Shown: positions 1 through 6,519, numbered from the stretch's first letter. The stretch is DNA of 8,697 bases from an uncultured Clostridia bacterium (GCA_934183045.1 CAKPRW010000061.1:1-8697), one strand, 5' to 3'. The notes: generated by a model not told the origin, from the sequence alone. Translations and numbers: made by a program.

Positions 1-1793
1 GTCTTGCAATATTGAAAGATGGTCAGGCTGTTTTTACAAATCTTGAAAAAGTATATTTGTATAGATATGTATTTGCAAAAGGAATGCAAAGTGATTATAA
101 AATACGTCTTACTAATAATAACATAAACAAAATTCCTGAACCAGATATTATAGAATATGTTATCAAAATGATAGAAGATCACAAAAAGGGAAGTAAATAT
201 GAAAATAATAATTTAAGACAAGATAAATTGTTATGGATAGCAAGAGAGTACCAAAAACAAGGAATATATTATGCAGAAATTGCAAATACAGATTTAGTAA
301 AAATGGGATTACCAGCAATAGAGTTTCTAGAAGAAGTTCATGAGATTTTACCGGTAATAGAAAAAGAAACAGGAGTTTCACTAAGATTTCTAGCGGCGAT
401 TAGAAGAATACCGCTTACAATAATAAAAGATCAAAAAACAAGTGAGTCATACTTAAGAGATAATCTAAATGCATTAAAAGCTATAGCAAGAAGTCCATAT
501 ATTGTTGGTAGTGATTTTATAGGAGAAGAGATTAATGATATTAGTGAATTAAGTCCTGTAATAAAAGAGCTTGTTGAATATGAAGCATATGAAGATAATG
601 GATTTACTATTAGAATACATGCGGGAGAAAATGATAGCCTAAGAGATAATGTTTTAAAATCAATTCAATGTGTAAAAGAAGCGGTACCAGAAGGATATAA
701 AATTCCAAAAATAAGAATAGGACATGGATTATATACTCCAAATTTAGATACTGAAAAAGGTAAAAAATTATTAGAGGAAATTAAGTCATCAAATGCTATA
801 TTAGAATTTCAAATAACATCAAATGTAAGATTAAACAATTTAAATTCTTTATCTAGATATCCTCTAAAAAAATATTTAGATGCAGGCGTAAAGTGTGTAC
901 AAGGAACAGATGGATGTGGATTTTATGGAGTAGATACAATAGAAGAACAGTTAGCTTTAAGCAATTTATTAGGTTTAAAAGAACAAGATTTAGAAAAAAT
1001 TGTTGAAGTAGAAAATGACGTAATAAGAAATGCGAAGAAATATTTTGAACAAAAACAAATTAAATTCGAAAAATTTTTGAATGGAAGAACAATTAGAGAG
1101 GCTATTTTACAATTAGAAGACGAAAATGTCAAGAAATCATCAGAGATATCTGATAACTTAAGAATTAATTTAAAATTAGATGCTGAAAGAGTATTGAAAG
1201 ATAAAGTTAAGAAATTACCAGAAGATAAAATGCCAATTATAATTGCTGGTGGAAGTTTTAATTCAAAAGGTAAAATTACAAAGACTACAATAGAGGGGGA
1301 ACAAATACTAGAAGATTTAATAATGAAAATCGACCCTAAAAAAGCATATTTTGTTATAGGGCATCAAATGGAAGGTTATGAAAAAGTAATTGTTGAGCTG
1401 TGTAAAAAGTATAATAAAAAGATGGAAATAGATGCTATTATACCTAAAATGATATCTGAAGAAGTTAGAGAAAGATTAGATGAAAAGCAGATTAAAGGAA
1501 TAAGGATTTCTACTGAAAGTGAAGAATTGGGAATTTATAAAAGCTTTAACTATGAGATCTTTGAAAGAAGAAAATCTATAGTTGTTGCTTTTGACGGTAA
1601 TTCTCCAGTAGCAAATTTAATTCAAGAGGCTAAAAATGGAAAAGGAAAAGCAAAAATCTATGTTAATGAAGATTGTAGGGCTTTGAAAGAGAAGGCTAAG
1701 TCATTATATGGTTATGTAGAAAGATTTAATTTAAAACAAGATGTTGTAGAAAAAATAATTTCAGACAATCCTGAAATTATAAAAGAAGTATAA
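1..1793 (+). CDS. Adenosine-deaminase-superfamily protein with extra C-terminal Rossmann/SLOG-like domain (5' partial)
   Basis: The frame is open from base 3 to the TAA at 1791-1793, so the gene starts outside the window. The TTG at 12 is an internal Leu codon with no ribosome binding site. Counting residues from that codon, the metal and catalytic motifs of the adenosine deaminase TIM barrel are visible: IHAGEN (His203 metal ligand, catalytic Glu206), IGHG (His238) and GTDG (Asp300, in place of the usual NTDDP). The N-terminal HxH metal pair must lie off-window. Family knowledge: such enzymes hydrolytically deaminate adenosine or related purines, or other amidino substrates, in the cytosol. 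After about residue 385 the chain goes beyond a usual deaminase (about 340 aa) into an alpha/beta domain at roughly 405-560. That domain has AGGS (412-415), a VIGHQMEGYEK segment and a late FDGNSP turn, reminiscent of SLOG/Rossmann nucleotide-binding folds. The deaminase call is solid. The substrate and the C-terminal fold are inference. Confidence 0.85.
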   Translation, partial: LAILKDGQAVFTNLEKVYLYRYVFAKGMQSDYKIRLTNNNINKIPEPDIIEYVIKMIEDHKKGSKYENNNLRQDKLLWIAREYQKQGIYYAEIANTDLVKMGLPAIEFLEEVHEILPVIEKETGVSLRFLAAIRRIPLTIIKDQKTSESYLRDNLNALKAIARSPYIVGSDFIGEEINDISELSPVIKELVEYEAYEDNGFTIRIHAGENDSLRDNVLKSIQCVKEAVPEGYKIPKIRIGHGLYTPNLDTEKGKKLLEEIKSSNAILEFQITSNVRLNNLNSLSRYPLKKYLDAGVKCVQGTDGCGFYGVDTIEEQLALSNLLGLKEQDLEKIVEVENDVIRNAKKYFEQKQIKFEKFLNGRTIREAILQLEDENVKKSSEISDNLRINLKLDAERVLKDKVKKLPEDKMPIIIAGGSFNSKGKITKTTIEGEQILEDLIMKIDPKKAYFVIGHQMEGYEKVIVELCKKYNKKMEIDAIIPKMISEEVRERLDEKQIKGIRISTESEELGIYKSFNYEIFERRKSIVVAFDGNSPVANLIQEAKNGKGKAKIYVNEDCRALKEKAKSLYGYVERFNLKQDVVEKIISDNPEIIKEV

Positions 1794-1801
1794 AAATAAA
1801 G

Positions 1802-1850
1802 TGTCATAATAAAATGAAAGTAACCTATTCATTTTATTATGGCATTTTAT
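1802..1850 (+). terminator. Intrinsic terminator of the deaminase-like gene
   Basis: A 17-bp stem (1802-1818 paired with 1828-1844, one G-U pair) closes a 9-base loop and is followed by TTTTATTTT. It begins 9 bases after the stop codon of the upstream gene. Confidence 0.9.
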
Positions 1851-1916
1851 TTTAAAAATTTGTGTAAAAATATATACTTGTCTAATAATTATTTGAGTAC
1901 AATATATTTATTACAA

Positions 1917-1949
1917 ATAAAAAAATCAAGAATTTTTCAATTCTTGATT
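1917..1949 (-). terminator. Intrinsic terminator of tRNA-Arg
   Basis: An 11-bp stem (1924-1934 with 1939-1949) around a TTTC-side tetraloop is followed on the minus strand by seven T residues. It begins at the terminal A of the tRNA's CCA, so the transcript ends almost directly at the mature 3' end. Confidence 0.85.
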
Positions 1950-2025
1950 GGTGTAGCTGACAGGACTTGAACCTGCAACCGCCTGGTTCGTAGCCAGGTA
2001 CTCTATCCAGTTGAGCTACAGCTAC
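1949..2025 (-). tRNA. tRNA-Arg(ACG)
   Basis: On the minus strand GTAGCTG (5' end at 2025) pairs with CAGCTAC for a full 7-bp acceptor stem. The anticodon stem CCTGG/CCAGG encloses the loop CTACGAA, giving anticodon ACG. The T-arm has GGTTCAAGTCC. Discriminator A (1952) and an encoded CCA (1949-1951) are present. ACG is normally edited to ICG and reads CGU, CGC and CGA. It is transcribed divergently from tRNA-Pro. Confidence 0.97.
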
Positions 2026-2062
2026 ATATTTTTATTTAAATAATAGTTATAAGTACCTTTCC

Positions 2063-2091
2063 ATTATAACGTTATTTGTAATGTTTTTCAA
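2063..2091 (-). promoter_or_regulatory. Sigma-A-like promoter of tRNA-Arg
   Basis: On the minus strand TTGAAA (2086-2091) is separated by 17 bases from a perfect TATAAT (2063-2068). The tRNA 5' end lies about 38 bases downstream, leaving a short leader. Confidence 0.85.
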
Positions 2092-2129
2092 GCAATTTTG
2101 ATAAAATTATAAAAAATATCAAAAATGTG

Positions 2130-2158
2130 TTGCAAAATTCGTATATATGTGATATTAT
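2130..2158 (+). promoter_or_regulatory. Sigma-A-like promoter of tRNA-Pro
   Basis: TTGCAA (2130-2135), a 17-base spacer and TATTAT (2153-2158), with TGTG just before the -10 box. The tRNA starts 22 bases after the -10 box. Confidence 0.75.
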
Positions 2159-2180
2159 ATATAAGCGTTAATAATAATTT

Positions 2181-2256
2181 CGAGGTGTAGCGCAGTTGGT
2201 AGCGCGCGTGGTTTGGGACCATGAGGTCGCAGGTTCGATCCCTGTCACCTCGACCA
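2181..2256 (+). tRNA. tRNA-Pro(TGG); probable integration target
   Basis: CGAGGTG pairs with CACCTCG as the acceptor stem. The anticodon stem CGTGG/CCATG (one G-U) encloses TTTGGGA, giving anticodon TGG, which reads proline CCN codons. The T-arm has GGTTCGATCC. Discriminator A (2253) and encoded CCA (2254-2256) are intact. The 3' end of this gene and the next 15 bases recur imperfectly at 6641-6667, which marks it as the attachment site of the element to its right. The gene itself is complete. Confidence 0.97.
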
Positions 2257-2271
2257 TATTTTGCCCTTTTT
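2245..2271 (+). repeat. attL-like direct repeat at the tRNA-Pro 3' end
   Basis: This covers the tRNA acceptor 3' strand, the CCA and 15 downstream bases. It matches 6641-6667 at 23 of 27 positions, including an uninterrupted CACCTCGA, an ATATTT and a CC plus T-tract in the same register. Differences are at 2254, 2255, 2262 and 2264. Confidence 0.7.
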
Positions 2272-2310
2272 CAAGGGAATTTAAGATAATTTGGAGAAAT
2301 TCAAAAATTA

Positions 2311-2355
2311 TGAATTATGCTATTTTTCAATAAAAATGAGAAATAGCATAATTTA
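2311..2355. repeat. Long near-perfect hairpin next to the element's left end
   Basis: 19 bases (2311-2329) pair with 2337-2355 around a 7-base loop, with two G-U pairs. No strong T-tract follows on either strand, so it is a poor intrinsic terminator, although it could end tRNA-Pro read-through. It lies just upstream of the relaxase relic, where MobV elements keep their transfer origin. It could also be a scar at the deletion that removed the relaxase N-terminus. Confidence 0.6.
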
Positions 2356-2360
2356 TTTGA

Positions 2361-3180
2361 GTTCAGAAAAATTCTATAAAAAAGGATAAAAATGGACATG
2401 AAATTGATAAAGTATGTTGTAGAGACTTTTGGAAAGGTAGAGACGGTTATAGAAATTTGAAAAATGCTTTTTACGAATATATAACAAGCAAAGGATTTGA
2501 CTTGCAAAGAGGATTGCCTGCTGGAGAAGCCAAAAGAAAAAACGAAACTATACAAAATTACAAACAAATAACTAATTTTGAAAATACTAAAAAGGTATTG
2601 GAAAATATAACTTTAAAATTGCCAGAAACTCCACAGGTAAGCAATATAAAAAAAGTGATGCTTAATAGAAATGAAAAGATATTTGAAAAAATCATAAAGC
2701 CGAAAGATAAATTAATTTTAAAACTTCACAAAGAAAATTTAGCATTAAATAAAGAATCATCAAAACAAGTAAATACAGTAGATTTTGCAGAAAATTTCAA
2801 AGAAGATTATATAAATATGACAGAGAAAAACGTAAATTTAAAGCTCTCAAATACTTTATTGAAAGAACAGCTAGAAAATAAAGAAAAAGAACTAGAATTG
2901 AAATTCGAAAGTAAAGCTTATAATATGGAATATCAATATAAAAAACAAATTAACAAATTAAAGCAAGAAAATAAGTAATTAAATAAGACAATAGATAAAT
3001 TTAAAACTATTTTTAAAAAATTTATCAAATGGCTTTGCCGTAAATTTTCATATCCCTCTGAGGATGAACTTATATGAGATTTTGAAAGAAAAACATATAC
3101 TAAATTTTGAAAAACAACTTGATATAAACGAATTTCAAAAAGATGAATATGAAATTGAATAAAAATTAGAAAGGATTTGA
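2361..3180 (+). pseudogene. MobV/Pre-type relaxase, C-terminal relic
   Basis: The frame opens after a TGA at 2358 without a start codon and reads in one piece to 2975. It contains a KVCCRDF segment, then a FYEYITSKGFDLQRG stretch and a KR-rich linker, as in the middle of MobV/Pre plasmid recombination enzymes. A long Lys/Glu-rich coiled-coil tail follows. Beyond the TAA at 2976 the same frame still encodes the family's conserved end (an FIKWLCRKF-like segment), is broken by TGA at 3075 where the family usually has Arg, and continues as DFER. Near 3090-3108 the frame shifts by one and runs FEKQLDI to TAA at 3160. The N-terminal half with the His-rich metal site and the nicking residue is missing. 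Relaxases of this family nick oriT for plasmid or element mobilization. This copy is dead. The TTG at 2457 is only an internal Leu codon. Confidence 0.75.
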
Positions 3181-3184
3181 TAAT

Positions 3185-3506
3185 ATGTAAAATATAAAAA
3201 GATTTACTACTTTTTACGAAGATTGTAAAGATGAATTTATGGAACATTTAGATGGAGTAAGAATATACTTACAAAAAAATAATAGTGAGTTTAAGAATTT
3301 GCAAAAAGAATATACAAAGATTTTAAATAGTAATGAAAAGTTACAAAATATTTTATTTGGAGATAAAGTAGACACCTATTGAATGTGATTTACTTTATAA
3401 CGCAATGGAACTACAAGAAAAAATGCAAATTATGACTGAAGAAGAATTGTATTTTAAAGGTGGAATGGATGCATATTATTATTTTAAAAGAATAGGAATT
3501 ATATAA
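3185..3506 (+). pseudogene. Small mob-associated hypothetical protein (DUF6664-like), inactivated
   Basis: A GAAAGGA ribosome binding site (3169-3175) precedes ATG at 3185, but codon 2 is TAA. The following frame encodes about 63 residues, with FYEDCKDEFMEHLD near the start, up to TGA at 3380. A one-base frameshift near 3371-3377 moves the reading to a second frame that starts TPIECDLLYN and ends MDAYYYFKRIGII at 3504-3506. Joined, the two pieces give a protein of about 107 aa. From memory it resembles a small acidic family found beside mobilization genes in Firmicutes elements (I believe DUF6664). The role is unknown. It lies just after the relaxase relic, as expected of an old mob operon. 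Two independent lesions make a sequencing error unlikely. Confidence 0.6.
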
Positions 3507-3511
3507 GATAG

Positions 3512-3548
3512 AAAAAGTCGATAGTACAGTTTTGTACTATCGACTTTT
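3512..3548 (-). terminator. Bidirectional intrinsic terminator ending the RiPP operon
   Basis: A perfect 16-bp stem (3513-3528 with 3533-3548) has a 4-base loop. On the minus strand it is followed by a T-tract (complement of A3512-3516) and lies 19 bases after the maturase stop codon. On the plus strand TTTTATTC follows, so it could also end the mob relic transcript. Confidence 0.9.
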
Positions 3549-3566
3549 ATTCAAAATTATTTTGTT

Positions 3567-4583
3567 TTATTTCCAACACTGAGGATCTTTTGCATAAAAA
3601 TTTCCAGTTGCACATTTAGCTACCGAAGGACAACCTCTGCAAAATCGTAACAATTCGCACTTAGAACAAGCTTCAAAGTCCTCAAAATTGCGATATGATT
3701 CCATTTTATCTCCAAAGAAGATATCATATAAAGATTCTTCTGGAACTTTACCTATAGGGCTTTCACACCTTCTACATGCATAAACAGTTCCGTTTGCTAA
3801 AACTGTAATATGAGAAATGCCACAATGGCATCCATCCATAATAAGTTCAGAGTCATCTTCAATTTTGAACAATCCTTTTTCATACAGAAACAGTTTCCAT
3901 AAATGGTCTTTTAAGATAAAGGCTGTTCCTTTATCTTGAAGGATAACAAACTGTTCCCACATCTTTTCTAAGAATGCTTTGTATTCAGAAGGAGATACAA
4001 GGTTATCTCTATCTTTTTCATTTGGGCAGTATCTTGAAAATCCAAAGGATTTTGCTTGATAATCTACTGCAACTTTTACAAGCTGAGGTATTTCATCAAT
4101 ATTAGTTTTTGAAACAGTTGTAGCAATAGCTGACTTAATTCCAACTTCATTTAAAATATGAATTTTATTTAAAGTTGCATCAAATGAACCAGGTTTTCTA
4201 ATAAAATCATGTGTTTCTTTAAGACCATCTAAAGACATCTGATAAGTAGTACAACCTAATTCCTTCAGCTGTTTAGCTACATTCTCATTTAAGTGAAAAG
4301 GATTGCCTAAAATTGCAAAAGGAACATTATACTCTTTAAAAAGAGCTAGTAAATTCCATACATCTTTATGCAACAAAGGATCTCCACCAGTTACAGAAAT
4401 ACTCGGTCTTTTGTCCATTTTTTTGCACGTAGCCAAAAAATCAAAAAAGATTTCTTTTAAAGTTGACAAATCAAATTCGGGTGAATATGATTTGTCCTCA
4501 CCTGCAAAAATGTAGCAATGTTTACACCGTTGATCACATCGATCGGTGATATGCCATTGCATAGCAAAATAATTTTTTGTCAT
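3567..4583 (-). CDS. Radical SAM/SPASM peptide maturase (ACGX-type RiPP system)
   Basis: This 338-aa protein has the radical SAM iron-sulfur motif CDQRCKHC (Cys16, 20, 23) and the SAM-binding GGDP at 66-69. Its C-terminal SPASM-type domain has Cys252 or 254, GTVYAC (Cys270), Cys273, a CX2CX5CX2C run (306, 309, 315, 318), Cys324 and Cys336. SPASM maturases use auxiliary iron-sulfur clusters to oxidise residues of a precursor peptide, often joining cysteine sulfur to a carbon (sactipeptide or ranthipeptide thioethers). The start is ATG at 4581-4583 with AGGAGG (4593-4598) 9 bases upstream. It is the second gene after the Cys-rich precursor, about 79 bases downstream, with a hairpin between. Overall form and partner suggest the ACGX-system maturase class, recalled from memory. 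GC content is higher than in the flanking relics: hand counts give 26/60 at 3601-3660 and at 4501-4560. The gene is intact. The exact bond formed is not predictable from sequence. Confidence 0.9.
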   Translation of the reverse strand: MTKNYFAMQWHITDRCDQRCKHCYIFAGEDKSYSPEFDLSTLKEIFFDFLATCKKMDKRPSISVTGGDPLLHKDVWNLLALFKEYNVPFAILGNPFHLNENVAKQLKELGCTTYQMSLDGLKETHDFIRKPGSFDATLNKIHILNEVGIKSAIATTVSKTNIDEIPQLVKVAVDYQAKSFGFSRYCPNEKDRDNLVSPSEYKAFLEKMWEQFVILQDKGTAFILKDHLWKLFLYEKGLFKIEDDSELIMDGCHCGISHITVLANGTVYACRRCESPIGKVPEESLYDIFFGDKMESYRNFEDFEACSKCELLRFCRGCPSVAKCATGNFYAKDPQCWK

Positions 4584-4611
4584 AAGTTTAAACCTCCTAT
4601 AAAATAAAGGT

Positions 4612-4641
4612 GGAGGAATACTAATAAATTAATATTCCTCC
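4612..4641 (-). promoter_or_regulatory. Intercistronic hairpin between precursor and maturase
   Basis: A 9-bp stem (4612-4620 with 4633-4641) ends in GGAGG/CCTCC. On the minus strand the T-rich ACCTTTATTTT follows, which makes a weak terminator. Such a structure lets precursor mRNA exceed maturase mRNA. The CCTCC arm could alternatively pair with the maturase ribosome binding site (4593-4598) a few bases further on. Confidence 0.65.
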
Positions 4642-4662
4642 TTTGTGTTTTACAAATGTAAA

Positions 4663-4857
4663 TTAGAAATCGGTGCATCCAGAAGCACAAGCTGTGCCAC
4701 AAGAGTTATTGCAACCACTTTCACATTCACTATTTGCTGTGACTTTTGTTTTCAGCTGCGGATTCAGAAAGCTCTGAGCTGAACGTTTAGAAGCATAACT
4801 GCTTCTATTCGTCCAAAAGTTAGTTTTCGCGATGCCAGTTTTTTTTGTAGTTTTCAT
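4663..4857 (-). CDS. Cys-repeat RiPP precursor peptide
   Basis: The product is 64 residues. The start is ATG at 4855-4857, chosen because a perfect AGGAGG (4865-4870) sits 7 bases upstream. An upstream in-frame ATG at 4902 has no ribosome binding site and falls inside the leader hairpin. Residues 1-43 form a Lys/Ser/Thr-rich leader with a SFLNPQLKTKV stretch near 29-39 that could be the maturase recognition element. The core (44-64) has Cys at 45, 49, 53, 57 and 61, exactly four residues apart, with Gly, Ser or Ala before each except the first, and ends CTDF. This is the layout of precursors modified by radical SAM/SPASM enzymes, and the gene lies directly upstream of one. The likely product is a thioether-crosslinked peptide. 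No transporter or protease is adjacent, so leader removal and export would have to come from elsewhere. The family name ACGX-repeat peptide is from memory. The pairing with the maturase is firm. Confidence 0.88.
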   Translation of the reverse strand: MKTTKKTGIAKTNFWTNRSSYASKRSAQSFLNPQLKTKVTANSECESGCNNSCGTACASGCTDF

Positions 4858-4897
4858 TGGGAAACCTCCTTTCTCGTATATTCCTACAGTTACTAAA

Positions 4898-4956
4898 AAC
4901 ATAAAAGCCGTTATCAGATATTAGCTATCCGATATTAATTCAACAACTTTTATGTT
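4898..4956 (-). promoter_or_regulatory. Structured 5' leader (nested inverted repeats) of the RiPP operon
   Basis: A perfect 10-bp inverted repeat (4898-4907 with 4947-4956) encloses a second stem (4912-4920 with 4926-4934, one A-C mismatch, 5-base loop). The promoter spacing puts the transcription start at about 4953-4955, so the RNA would begin within the 5' arm. On the minus strand the 3' arm is followed by TTTTTAGTA, giving it a terminator-like look some 40 bases upstream of the precursor start. It may be an attenuator, an operator or an mRNA-stabilising 5' hairpin. No known riboswitch consensus is evident to me. Confidence 0.55.
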
Positions 4957-4960
4957 AACA

Positions 4961-4989
4961 ATTATATGTTATTTATTTTAATTTGTCAA
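4961..4989 (-). promoter_or_regulatory. Consensus sigma-A promoter of the RiPP operon
   Basis: On the minus strand a perfect TTGACA (complement of 4984-4989) and a perfect TATAAT (complement of 4961-4966) are separated by exactly 17 bases. The -35 box lies within the last codons of the neighbouring 4973-5383 frame. This is the best promoter in the window and predicts strong housekeeping expression unless repressed. Confidence 0.9.
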
Positions 4990-5383
4990 TATTTTCCTTT
5001 AGAATTTTTGCATATTGTAAAATCATATCAACAGGTTCTCCATAGTTTTTAGAAAAAATCAAAAATTTATTTAGTTCTGGTGTAAGATATTTTTCCATAA
5101 TTCTAGGAAATATATCTTTTCTACATTTTTCAATAAGTTCTTTAATTTGATTATCATTTAGTTTTGGCATAAAGAAATTTAGATATTTTTCTAAATTTGT
5201 ATTTGTTATATGATCTTCATAATTTATTAAATTATAATCTCTTAAAGCAACATTATCATCTAATACATAATATCTATTAACTGGGAAATCAGTTATAAAT
5301 CCAAATAAACCATAGTTTAGCACGTAGTCTAAAATTTCTATATCTTCAACTTCTTCCTTAAATTTAACAAGAAAGGAAAGCAA
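4973..5383 (-). pseudogene. Unrecognised protein, probable 5'-truncated remnant
   Basis: The frame encodes about 130 residues of plausible protein (NYGLFGFITDFPVNRYYVLD, then an acidic/Lys helical half with IEKCRKDIFPRIMEKYL) ending at TAA 4973-4975. I do not recognise the family. The only early start is a TTG at 5381-5383 without a ribosome binding site. Further upstream the frame runs antisense through the ribosome binding site and first codons of the integrase gene and soon reaches a stop. The convincing protein character begins only near 5370. The likeliest reading is the C-terminal part of a larger gene cut off where the integrase region begins. Base composition is very AT-rich, like the integrase relic and unlike the RiPP genes, and the RiPP promoter overlaps its 3' end. 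An intact small gene with a weak start cannot be excluded. Confidence 0.45.
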
Positions 5384-5386
5384 AAA

Positions 5387-6519
5387 ATGAATAAAGTAAA
5401 AGGCATTACAGTAGAAACATATTTAACAAAAACAGTTAAAAATTCTAAAGATAAAGGTTTATCTAGCAAAGAAATTTGTAATTTTTGTAAAATGAACAAT
5501 AAATGTAAATACAGACAAATACCAAAATTCGAAAATGGAAAAGTTATTGATAACAATGTTGAATGTGATTCTTTCTATTTTTCTATAACACCAAAGGCAA
5601 TAGTAACAACAGGAAGAGATACAATTACAGGGAAAAGAACGACTAAAACATTTGTAGGAAAGAATGAGAAAGAAGCATTAGCATTTCAAATTGAAATGGA
5701 AAAAAATCAAGAATTTAGAATAATTACGAAAAGTAATAAAACAATAATTGATCTTGTAAAAGGCAAAATTGAAGAAGATTATAAATTAGTAAGATAATAA
5801 AAGCGATATATAAAAGAAAATCAGATACAATAAAAAAGCCTGGCTAAAGAAAAATTTGCTAATAAGCCTATTTCAAAAGTTACAAGAGATGGAGTAGTAA
5901 AATATTTGGAGAGTTTGAAGAATTATTCCAAAAGTACAATAAAACAAACTTATGAACTAATATGTATGGTATTTGGATAGGCAAAGTATGAAAATATCAT
6001 AACAGATAATTTTATGGAAGGCTACAATAGAAAAGCCAAAAAGTGAATATAAAAGTCATAATAGAGTATCATTAACAGTTGATGAGCAGAAGATATTAGT
6101 TTATTATTTAAATAATGCAAATTATAAAGAATGTTGCCATAAATATATTTTGTTACTATTATTAAGTACAGGAATGAGAATAGGTGAGGATTTAGTTTTA
6201 GATTATGACAAAGATATAGATTTAGAAAATAGAAAAATCTATATTAGAAGAACTCAAACAAAAGATAATAATTGTAAAGCAACTATAGGAAATACTACAA
6301 AAACAAATACAGGTCAAAGAACTTTAAATATGAATAATATAATTTATCAAATTATTCAAGGTGCTTTAGAACATAAAATTGATAATAAAGAACACTTATT
6401 GTTTTGTAAAGAAGATAGAACAATGTATGTAAAAAATTCTAAATAGTAGTCTAAAAAGAATTTCATTATATTTAGATATTGAAATCTATGAAGAAGAAAA
6501 TACAAAAGAGAAACCTTGA
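5387..6519 (+). pseudogene. Tyrosine recombinase (phage/Tn916-type integrase), heavily decayed
   Basis: ATG at 5387 with GAAAGGA (5371-5377) opens a 136-aa N-terminal piece. It has a CNFCKMNNKCKY cysteine motif, then an arm-binding-like segment (TGRDTITGKRTTKTFVGKNE) as in integrases that bind arm sites. After TAA at 5795 the homology continues in a neighbouring frame (IYKRKSDTIKK, from 5791), returns to the first frame (LAKEKFANKPISKVTRD, core-binding SAM-like domain), meets TAG at 5978 (probably a former Trp), and shifts again near 6015-6024. A third frame (6024-6443) carries the start of the catalytic domain, with STGMRIGE supplying the first catalytic Arg and the beta-hairpin TQTKDNN. From 6442 a further shift gives SSLKRISLYLDIEIYEEEN and ends at TGA 6517. 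The HxxR box, the H/W position and the nucleophile Tyr cannot be found. It once integrated or excised the element and is now inactive. It lies next to the right attachment repeat. Confidence 0.85.

Noticed and set aside
12..14. TTG as start of the deaminase-like gene
   Set aside because: The frame is open to the window edge, there is no ribosome binding site, and the N-terminal HxH motif of the family must lie upstream.
163..1132. Minus-strand open frames inside the deaminase gene, and similar opposite-strand frames elsewhere (2301-2567, 2933-3247, 4303-4515, 5338-5556, 7614-7832)
   Set aside because: They are antisense to better-supported coding sequence, have hydrophobic low-complexity translations typical of AT-rich shadows, and lack ribosome binding sites.
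1..1793. Deaminase as RdrB of a RADAR defence system
   Set aside because: RdrB proteins are much larger and paired with an RdrA ATPase. Neither is visible here, and the C-terminal domain differs.
4858..4902. Upstream in-frame ATG for the precursor (79-aa version)
   Set aside because: It has no ribosome binding site and lies inside the leader hairpin. The ATG at 4855-4857 has a perfect AGGAGG 7 bases upstream.
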